This document shows, piece after piece, positions 57,601 to 62,534 of a stretch of 64,000 nt of DNA (the first letter of the stretch is position 1; each line of letters opens with the position of its first letter). The DNA is taken from the NCBI GenBank assembly GCA_937884755.1, contig CAKZYJ010000512.1, positions 62,001 through 126,000 on the forward strand, in the 5' to 3' direction. Both the position numbers and the translations under genes were made by a program. Below the pieces are notes generated by a model. It searched no databases and was not told the DNA's origin. It was given only the letters and a program-made list of their open reading frames with translations. The stretch is from an uncultured Flammeovirgaceae bacterium. GTDB taxonomy: Bacteria; Bacteroidota; Bacteroidia; Cytophagales; Cyclobacteriaceae.

Positions 57601-57981
57601 TCCGTTTCCGCAATCGCTTTCGCAGAAATTAGGATTGTTGGCACAGATAGGATCTTCACAATCTGTAATACCATCTCCGTTGTTGTCAATACCATCACCA
57701 CAAATTTCTGGTACTGAGCTACAATCAGGGCATCCAGAATCATTACAATCCACATCACCATCTCCATCATTATCTATACCGTCACCACAGTTATATGGCC
57801 CTAAGATAATACCATCAACTTCAACAGTTCCTTCTGAATTTGCCTTGATTCTTTCAAACTGGCAGAAAGGTGTTCCGTAGGCAGGATCACTGGGATCGAA
57901 GCAATCTTGAGCCAGTAGGATGTTGCTACCAGCAGAAATAAAAAGGAAAAAACAGACTAGTAAATATTTGATGCACTTCAT
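48697..57981 (-). CDS. Giant T9SS-secreted repeat protein, type B C-terminal domain
   Basis: This 3,094-residue secreted protein has a signal peptide (residues 1-25, ending LLAQ). Three Asp-rich calcium-binding thrombospondin type 3-like repeats follow (about 64-145, DGIDNDGDGD form). Residues about 185-640 form an FG-GAP/VCBS integrin-like propeller with at least six blades (VADIDNDGVPEVV, VGDVDGDGFGEI). A CARDB-like domain (about 740-870) precedes about 22 repeats of 65-120 residues (about 890-2998). Each repeat has an early Cys before an NG and a late (T)GC, and most have a WYxG core, resembling SprB/PKD-type Ig-like units. The last about 95 residues are the gliding-motility C-terminal domain with ISPNGDGENDKF. 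It should be exported by T9SS and act in adhesion, gliding or matrix formation. A PorP/SprF partner gene follows. Confidence 0.93.
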   Translation of the reverse strand: MKCIKYLLVCFFLFISAGSNILLAQDCFDPSDPAYGTPFCQFERIKANSEGTVEVDGIILGPYNCGDGIDNDGDGDVDCNDSGCPDCSSVPEICGDGIDNNGDGITDCEDPICANNPNFCESDCGNGVDDDGDGFYDYYDGDCVNSPDNPNDYIVNQPDCEVEPLGNVFDITEAWSSEVRTASARGLPAVADIDNDGVPEVVSFNDHTSTMHILNGQDGEIEVSKTYSNKASWSYTYPAVGDVDGDGFGEIFHVDKNGRVWAWDHELNKKWDTEFKQFSVYKNKGGRAPGLADFNLDGVPEVFYVNEIRNAQTGALLVKGSHGQSFAGYTAHNWQTELSGVPVAIDILPDSECAECSGLELVLGHIVYAVDIPGGKLVEVKNMNDEPTKIGYTGDYYPKDPSFYGGFNNQTFNTTAVADYDGDGFLDVVCSGATINEGGPGTVFLWNIAKQEVRAFTASVPACDIKNRDDSNAQNIIGSFKDITTTPDRNNTGINSCNCNTNEDCTWIRGIGSLNLANIDADPELECTFMSGSSLFALDNDWSLKWVNNDDYWESSSGVTGTAVFDFDGDGASEIIYRDEVHLWIVDGFTGQQLNTYDNVNFCSSMTHAEYPIVADVDSDGETELVVVCARDQNFYGQGPNTGGNNNQFGFIRTYKAANGNYWVPARSVWNQFSYFNVNINDDLSIPRIPQPHHLSFSQICNDPTISAPFSLNKFLNQSPRLSYCGTLVFPAPKLDFRGDSTRVTSPTCTDQEFQIRLFFENTGDEEVERPIPISFYSENPRLPYTDTEEDPHFSVMYVDIVGGLQPGDFVDTTLTVTGPRGEYTVYASLNDIGPYDSLNNKISNSAFYPLTKINGPIRECDDSPTIVSADINPPPFQAIARKLRDNRNCPGDVTNINTGEVQVLNYDSTTIQESDYNIVWTNVNTGDVVGTTAIVTGLDSGTYVVDIDYDNGVYFCEGIADTVRVERFEDWPDSEVVTIEMIQGVSSCAPGITDGQARVLINGASPSDTDYLIEWEDEQQAGVLALGDTAVNLQPILYKVTVTNLLTGCSETETIDMTLDLPEIDAVNKTDNTNCINPNGTITVQMVGSASSYDYMLIQMSPVQDTTFSKDPSFSDLDEGIYEVRAYDPSNDCGLYTSGEQIEIITTTAIDDITIEVAQEQTSCVFPYNGQLTAVTADPSQFAWTWYRGTVTTGPLAEVVATDFITPDTLSTNLTNVYTVVATDNFSGCTFTESITLTEDVVVPVIDPADVTILQHQTTCEPNGQVQVSVGGITVGYQFTLQQGSTVIETNSTGLFAGLEAGPYVVIAEDTATNCISDVSAVFQIENRITPFGTIALSQTPKTNCDPANPNGALSITVGGVTSGYDFKWFVGVDTASAVSPQPATAGQLSGLDAGNYVISIVSQSSGCDTLVYTSVADQSIDYLETITATKLDDQRYCTPGIFSGAIEAGLTASALGGTPDTANYTYYWYEGTKNDVRNGSATLIAGQNRSVLNGRDIGWYSVRAEKNDGSGCLAIDTAQVYIDDARDFPVAGINVSVIEQSSCDDTNQNGGLRGDVNGNTAGYEFTWYQLVGGVDTPITTNNPNAVVNGFSVDSIGVGTYILEVRNTETGCTGREQVYLGDNIIKGSEIRLNLVATAATLCSPPNGVAEVASINLSEDDGVTFTLTDILSNYTYQWYLGDDTTTPVVNPTATSARLENVEPGLYTVVANNINSSCSSVAYTIEVESQIQNNLNFTFAPTTQADCVNPDGSLTVTGITGATGPFTYQWYKGGDDTYPLAGETSSTLTNIRSDKYMVRITDTGTGCFKDSVYVLAPDASITPVPPAVLSTPPTAARTCDPTDYPTLGGEIAAEVEGTVRTNFFPGHADSDFFYYWFEGENVKYLNGSASPIDDISNFDIMTGAPTAANNQSTISGLAPGFYTVIVVDAFDFNNSGGALGCRSDPRTFEVVAESQSPLVATTVEQDTLCVGNSGKVEAIIEKRATDGTVFSGFTLIDATQNGSSFFPLPGAVTYNENDIAGPQTVIEIDLLQAGEYTFTFQDETTSCDTTITVDINDESVAPSLAIDNIQVNSHQTSCNPENGELEVIASITDGITNLADYSFYWHSAPVTLSADIDDAGATTYLGTGTVLSGLDSGTYYVYAISNITGCISSPISEEILYQVSETQITIVQNTSNVDCSGAAQGSITVEAYEQDGSGALATPAGSYSFNWFDENNIAVASTEVGNQSTISNLADGAYRVEVRNNNLDCETVIAYDTIRFEPILPEFTAASVSKQNVTTCHGDGSIEITEVLEDGVVIQSTDAAFSNYDFVWYQGDTTSVLAGETSSVLDDLLVDTYYVKITNSTTGGCQSSDFLQVILTDSIRAPFIYLDATTNFITCTGLNEGAITVRAEEWDGSVPSGAGYTYSWTMADGSALPASAVGGNTNALSNLEAGSYEVTVFNPESGCSETAIFNIGTQVVVPLLTMNKTADQSNCFPSNGAAEVASLTFQGIASSYSDYEFIWSVDDFTTSIAANDYGLDANRLAADGLAAGSYLVKAVNLATGCESLPVQVNIVDSTENVVVILDNISEPIVACDPSNDAEGSIEVEVLNNNDFITRWYQGAVITNPADSLSGFSNSLEIENLVPGTYTVWVQDTVTGCETTRSYTIEGVAIPLMVSTSVMPFTNCLSPNGQIAANVSGGSGNYSYEWLDSAGNVLTVGNNQNIITDIENGSYTVRVSDLSETDCEVVEAIGVVPDSRGNEVPLSVNNDFSVTNCDETRPNGQLTAVVEGEVSRYEFFWYQGDIVEGNPIAQGPTAGDLAPNTYSVVARDKVTGCISEPVTAEVVSEMEDFMLPTPTATLLSPVTRCENPDGSARVVLDSTMMNGTEVFEYLWYDEDGQEVFRSTKTNQVSELAVGEYFVSVTNLLTGCYSESTSITIPEDIRIPDFEIVTTPSTCFEPTGSAQLRFNENFKIVDIQWLTPEGYSNKFYLNDQVPGLYEVTVTDDKGCTFTKSATIESTIYAYNGISPNGDGENDKFIISCIENFENNIVRIYNRAGALVYEKERYDNLTTYFEGFGNRGLYIGGEKLPDGTYFYIIDKNNGDDPESGYLELMR

Positions 57982-58379
57982 AGGATCAAAGGGTAGAGTT
58001 TGGAATATCTCTAGGTTGATAGTCCTCTCATTTTGATAACTGTTGTAAAGTACGGCATTATACTATCTGGATTAAATACTAATTAATATAATAAAATTAC
58101 AATGTATGAAAATAGCCAAATTGTCATAACTCACGATTGCCTATTCTCTTACGTACTAGTTCAGTAATTACAATGCATTCATATAAATGTCAAAATCTAA
58201 ACCTATTCAGAAAAAATTTTATATGGTACAATTCAGCATGTATAAGAATAATGAAAAAGAAATTGTATTATTTTAATATTTTGATATATAAATTACTACA
58301 ATCATTATAATAAATTGATAAGCTGATTGGCCTATAAAATAAAAATAAACTTCAAATATTTATATTTGTTGAGGAGCTA
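57982..58379. other. A/T-rich divergent promoter region
   Basis: About 400 bases lie between the divergent giant T9SS gene and the outer-membrane barrel gene. The region is very A/T-rich and no frame looks coding. Only the plus-strand TATATTTG box at 58361 is a clear promoter element. No clear -7 box was found for the giant gene, although the space is large enough for complex control. Confidence 0.5.
58361..58368 (+). promoter_or_regulatory. Candidate -7 box (TATATTTG) for outer-membrane protein
   Basis: TATATTTG matches TAnnTTTG and lies 11 bases before the first ATG (58380) and 20 before the second (58389). The expected transcription start near 58374 leaves a very short leader, which favours the second ATG. 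Confidence 0.45.
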
Positions 58380-59156
58380 ATGATAATTATGAGAAATATT
58401 CTATTGCTTTTCTTTGTCGGTTTTTCGCCTGTAATCTTGGCACAAAAGCTAATGGTGGGACCTATGGTTGGAGGGAGTATTTCTGCTCCACTGTATGATG
58501 ACTCAGAGTTCAAGAACCGTCATACAATACACTTCATGCCTGGGTTTCAAACTGGTATTACTACAATATGGCAGGCAAGTTCCAAATTTGCACTTTCCCA
58601 TGACTTGTATTATGGTCAAGAGGGTAAGAAGATCACTGGTGAGAACGAGCAAACTAACTTCAGAGAATATCATCACTACGTTGGTGTACCGATTGCTCTG
58701 CGAGTAGTCTTCGGAAACGATAGATTCAAATACTACGGAGGACTTGGGCCAAATATTAAATATTGGTTAAAAAGTAATGGAAGAGCAAATCTTCCGGAGC
58801 TTTACGAAATTTACGAAACTTTTGACCCACTAGACTATACACTAAGGTTCTCAGATGGGGCGGCTAGTAGCCGTGAGGTCTTTCTGGTTTCTCAGCCAAA
58901 TAGGTTTCAACTAGGGTTAGATATTAGCGGCGGATTAATGGTTCCCATTAAGCATCAATGGCTTTCAGTTGACCTAAGGTATACTTGGGGGCATACCAAC
59001 ATGGCTAAACCGGAGTCTACTTACACTCCATTCGCTTTTTATGAAGGCAATCTAGTACATACTCAACACAGTCTTCAATTATCTTGTGCTTATCTGTTCT
59101 CATTTGATCTATTTGAGATGACCCATAAAGGTAAAAGTACAAAGAAAGTTAAGTGA
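58380..59156 (+). CDS. Outer-membrane beta-barrel protein (porin/PorT-like)
   Basis: This 258-residue protein (255 if the second ATG at 58389 is used) has a signal peptide (IMRNILLLFFVGFSPVILAQ). Alternating hydrophobic strands follow, typical of an outer-membrane barrel: VGPMVGGSIS, FALSHDLYYGQEG, GVPIALRVVFG, YGGLGPNIKYWL and LSVDLRYTWGHTN. It resembles the PorT / outer membrane protein beta-barrel family (OMP_b-brl_2) of Bacteroidota. Its function is unknown; PorT itself is a T9SS accessory protein, but the similarity may only reflect the barrel. The 187 bases after it separate it from the efflux operon. Confidence 0.75.
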   Translation: MIIMRNILLLFFVGFSPVILAQKLMVGPMVGGSISAPLYDDSEFKNRHTIHFMPGFQTGITTIWQASSKFALSHDLYYGQEGKKITGENEQTNFREYHHYVGVPIALRVVFGNDRFKYYGGLGPNIKYWLKSNGRANLPELYEIYETFDPLDYTLRFSDGAASSREVFLVSQPNRFQLGLDISGGLMVPIKHQWLSVDLRYTWGHTNMAKPESTYTPFAFYEGNLVHTQHSLQLSCAYLFSFDLFEMTHKGKSTKKVK

Positions 59157-59289
59157 TACTATCATCCTGATGTTCTGTTAATTGTAATCCAGGTTGTCAA
59201 AATATACTCTTACCCTTTTAACGCTTTAAAATAATTTTATCAAATTTTCTCGGATTTTTTAAACCTCCAAACCTGCTTTTCGTATCCGT

Positions 59290-59319
59290 AGGAAACTGAC
59301 AGTAATTATAAAGTTTCCT
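59290..59319. promoter_or_regulatory. Candidate TetR operator (inverted repeat)
   Basis: AGGAAACT (59290-59297) and AGTTTCCT (59312-59319) form a perfect 8-bp inverted repeat with a 14-base spacer, 24 bases before the TetR start. Position and size suit autoregulation of the TetR-efflux operon. Binding is an inference. Confidence 0.5.
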
Positions 59320-59343
59320 TAGTATTATTAACCCGCTATTTAG

Positions 59344-59973
59344 TTGGAAAATAAAGAGCAGATTGCCGAGGCCGCGGAGAAGTTATTCATGAGTTTTGGG
59401 ATTCGTAGTGTGACGATGGATGACATTGCCAAGCAGCTCGGAATATCTAAAAAGACTATATACCAGCATTTTAATGATAAAGATGAAGTGGTTTGTCAAA
59501 CCACCTGGCGAATTTTAAAGCGCGAGAAAGAGTTGCTTGATGAAATCCGCAAGAACGCCAAAAATGCCATTCACGAACTGCATTTACTAACTCATTACAT
59601 CCGCCATCATATTGTAAATATTAACCCATCTGCTCTCTTCGATATTCAGAAATATCATAAGGAAGCATGGAAGATATATCTTGATTTTAAAGATTCTGTA
59701 TTTATTAAGAACGTTGAAGATTCTATTGAGAGGGGGATGGCCGAAGGGCACTTTCGATCTAATCTAAACCCAAAAATCCTCGCTAAACTTCGTATAGAGC
59801 AAATCCACCTTGGTTTTGATGGTCAAGTTTTTCCAAAGGATGAATTTGATTTGACTGAAGTACAGATGCAGCTATTTGAAAACTTTTTCTATGGTTTATT
59901 AACCCAATCTGGTAAACAACTCTTTGAATCGTATTCAGAAACACTTGTAACTAATGCTGACGAAAAAAATTAA
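59344..59973 (+). CDS. TetR/AcrR family transcriptional regulator
   Basis: This 209-residue repressor has the N-terminal TetR helix-turn-helix AAEKLFMSFGIRSVTMDDIA followed by KQLGISKKTIYQHFNDKDE. The C-terminal ligand-binding helices are divergent. The start is TTG at 59344: an in-frame TAG lies directly before it, and the first ATG (residue 16) would break the first HTH helix. It overlaps the TolC gene by 20 bases and so heads the efflux operon, which it probably represses. A candidate operator lies just upstream. Confidence 0.9.
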   Translation: MENKEQIAEAAEKLFMSFGIRSVTMDDIAKQLGISKKTIYQHFNDKDEVVCQTTWRILKREKELLDEIRKNAKNAIHELHLLTHYIRHHIVNINPSALFDIQKYHKEAWKIYLDFKDSVFIKNVEDSIERGMAEGHFRSNLNPKILAKLRIEQIHLGFDGQVFPKDEFDLTEVQMQLFENFFYGLLTQSGKQLFESYSETLVTNADEKN

Positions 59974-61324
59974 GCTATCAATACTTTTGTGCCTTTTCAC
60001 AGTAAGCAATATACTAGCACAAACTCAGGAGATTGATGTCACCGCTCCATTAACTTTAGATGAATGCCTGACTTATGCTTACCAGAACAGCGAAAATATC
60101 AAAATAGCTGATTTAGAAAAGACCATTGCCCAAGCAGAAGTTGGAATCACGAAGGCTCAGGGACTTCCTCAGGTTGACTTGGCAGTTGTGTATAACAACA
60201 ATTTTGCGGTTCCTACCATTTATCTTCCAGCCGAAGCCGGTGCTGCATTTGGCCAACCGGGCGATGAAGAAGTAGAACTTAATCTAGGTATAAGAAATGA
60301 AGCCAATGCTGGAATTTCTGCCTCTCAAATGATTTTTGATGGATCATATTTTGTGGGGTTGGCAGCTGCTCGTACTTTCGTTAATTTGTCGGAGCAGGAT
60401 TACATACTTACCAAAAATGATGTAGCTGAGCAAGTTACTAAGGCCTATTATGCCGCTCTTATCGATGAGTTCTTGGAAAACTTGGTATTAAGTAACCTGC
60501 AAAGGGTAGACACTTTGTTGCGAGAAACCAAGTTGATGTACGAGAATGGTTTTGTGGAAAAAATTGATGTAGACCGAATTTCTGTACAATTCAACAATAT
60601 AAAAACCGAGTTAGATCGTGTGAAACGTAGTTCTAAGCTGAGTGTGCTGCTGCTCAAATTTCAAATGGGTATGCCAATTGAACAGGAAATTACTTTAGCC
60701 GATAAGTTATCGGAAATAGATTTTGATCCGGAAGTTGAAGCAGATCAAGGTTTTAATTATACTGACCGGGCAGAATATGCCCAGCTGCTGATCAATCAAG
60801 ACTTAGTTCAGCTTGACATGCGAAATACTCGAGCGCAGCGCTTACCAAAGCTTACTTTGGTTGCTAATTACGGATACAATACAGGAACCGATGATTTTAC
60901 TAATATTACCAATTTGAATCGCTGGAATCCTTTAGGTTCATTTGGTGTAAATTTATCGATACCAGTTTTTGATGGATTACGAAAGTATCATACCATTCAG
61001 AAAAGCAAAGTACAAATGCAACAGCTTGAACTCCAATCTTCTTTTCTTCAGAACTCTATCGATTTAGAAATTGAACAAGCTCGCGTTAATCTAAATAATA
61101 GCGTGGAGCAAATGGAAAACCAGCTCGAAAATTACGAGCTAGCGCAGGAAGTTTATCGGGTTTCAAAAATTAAATATCAAGAAGGTGTAGGATCTAACAT
61201 TGAAGTAATTGATGCCGAGAACTCACTAATCTCTGCTCAAACTAATTACTTCCAGGCACTCTATAACGCAATTATTGCCAAAGTTGGGCTACAACGTGCC
61301 CTGGGAATTCTTGTACAAAATTAA
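59954..61324 (+). CDS. TolC family outer-membrane efflux protein
   Basis: This 456-residue protein has a signal peptide (ending SNILAQ) and two OEP repeats. The first includes LTLDECLTYAYQNSENIKIADLEKTIAQAE. The second includes LPKLTLVANYGYN and LGSFGVNLSIPVFDGLRK, then a long helical segment with EVIDAENSLISAQTNYFQALY near the end. It forms the trimeric outer-membrane channel of an RND pump. It is translationally coupled to the TetR gene and 15 bases before the adaptor gene. Confidence 0.93.
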   Translation: MLTKKIKLSILLCLFTVSNILAQTQEIDVTAPLTLDECLTYAYQNSENIKIADLEKTIAQAEVGITKAQGLPQVDLAVVYNNNFAVPTIYLPAEAGAAFGQPGDEEVELNLGIRNEANAGISASQMIFDGSYFVGLAAARTFVNLSEQDYILTKNDVAEQVTKAYYAALIDEFLENLVLSNLQRVDTLLRETKLMYENGFVEKIDVDRISVQFNNIKTELDRVKRSSKLSVLLLKFQMGMPIEQEITLADKLSEIDFDPEVEADQGFNYTDRAEYAQLLINQDLVQLDMRNTRAQRLPKLTLVANYGYNTGTDDFTNITNLNRWNPLGSFGVNLSIPVFDGLRKYHTIQKSKVQMQQLELQSSFLQNSIDLEIEQARVNLNNSVEQMENQLENYELAQEVYRVSKIKYQEGVGSNIEVIDAENSLISAQTNYFQALYNAIIAKVGLQRALGILVQN

Positions 61325-61339
61325 ATTTAGAATAACTAT

Positions 61340-62524
61340 ATGAGATCAATCCTAATCGTAAGCCTAATAAGCGGGATACTATTAACTGCTTGTGGTGGAA
61401 ATGACTCTGATCTTGCTCAGAAAAAGCAGGAGCTTAAGCAATATAAACAGGAGCTTAAAGCTTTGGAGGATCAAATTTCAGCCCTAGAAAAAGAAATAGC
61501 AAAGGAAGATCCTACTTTTGCCCGACAGTCTCAGAAGGCAACGTTAGTGACTACTATTCCAGTAGTTTCAAAAACGTTTGAGCATTTTGTTGAGGTTAGA
61601 GGATCGGTAACTTCTCGTAGAAATATTACCATTAGTGCTGAAGCTCCGGGTATGATAAATTCGCTGAGAGCTAGTGAAGGTGAGTCAGTTCAAAAAAACC
61701 AGATACTTTTGACGCAAAATGCGGAGACCATTCGTCGTAATATTCAGGAGTTACAGACATCTCTTGAACTGGCTGAAACCCGATTTAGTCGGCAAAAGAA
61801 TCTTTGGGATCAGAATATTGGCACGGAGCTACAATATTTAGAATCAAAGAATGCAGTAGAGTCGCTAAAGAGCCGAATAGCTTCTCTGCAGGCTCAACTC
61901 AGTAACTATATTATTCGTGCACCTTTTTCAGGAACTATCGATGAGGTTTTTGTGAAAGAAGGAGAAATGGCCCATCCTGGATTACCTATGATAAGACTGG
62001 TAAGCCTACAGGATATGTATATTGAGGCCGATGTATCTGAGGCTTTACTGGGAGAATTTGAGAGAGGCGATAGTGTCGTAGTTTCACTACCTTCTATCAA
62101 TAAAACTCTTGCTAGTACCATCAGTTCAGTAGGGAAGGTGATCAACGAGAATAACCGCACGTTCAAAATAGAAGTGAGGCTGCCTAACGATATGGCTTTG
62201 CTTCGCCCTAACCTGTTGGCTGTTATTAGGATCAAAGACTTTAGCCAGCCTAATGCGGTAGTTGTTCCTACCAATCTTATTCTAGCTGATATCAAAGGTG
62301 ATTACGTGTTTATTGCTGAAGGTAAGGCCGAAGAGGGAAAAATTGCGGTCAAAAAGCACGTTGACCGTGGTATGACGTACAAAAATGAAACGGTTATTTC
62401 TCAAGGACTTGAAGGTGACGAAATGATAATTGACAAAGGCTTTCGCGAAGTTGCGGAAGGAGTAAGAATTGACGTGGTAGACGAAGAGCCGGGTTCTACT
62501 GCAATGTCTTCAAACCTGCAATAA
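61340..62524 (+). CDS. RND efflux periplasmic adaptor (membrane fusion lipoprotein)
   Basis: This 394-residue lipoprotein (lipobox LTAC, Cys18) links the inner-membrane pump to TolC. Residues about 25-55 form a short coiled coil. The lipoyl/barrel-sandwich halves are RNITISAEAPGMINSLRASEGESV near 93-116 and YIIRAPFSGTIDEVFVKEGE near 190-209. A helical hairpin of about 60 residues lies between them. The C-terminal membrane-proximal domain ends near residue 380. It lies in the operon between TolC and the permease (10-base gap). Confidence 0.93.
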   Translation: MRSILIVSLISGILLTACGGNDSDLAQKKQELKQYKQELKALEDQISALEKEIAKEDPTFARQSQKATLVTTIPVVSKTFEHFVEVRGSVTSRRNITISAEAPGMINSLRASEGESVQKNQILLTQNAETIRRNIQELQTSLELAETRFSRQKNLWDQNIGTELQYLESKNAVESLKSRIASLQAQLSNYIIRAPFSGTIDEVFVKEGEMAHPGLPMIRLVSLQDMYIEADVSEALLGEFERGDSVVVSLPSINKTLASTISSVGKVINENNRTFKIEVRLPNDMALLRPNLLAVIRIKDFSQPNAVVVPTNLILADIKGDYVFIAEGKAEEGKIAVKKHVDRGMTYKNETVISQGLEGDEMIIDKGFREVAEGVRIDVVDEEPGSTAMSSNLQ

Positions 62525-62534
62525 TTTTTGTGTC

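Noticed and set aside
48697-57981. Recurring short motifs in the giant gene as a possible CRISPR or DNA tandem repeat
   Set aside because: The repetition is at protein level (WYxG, TGC); the DNA copies diverge and spacing is irregular.
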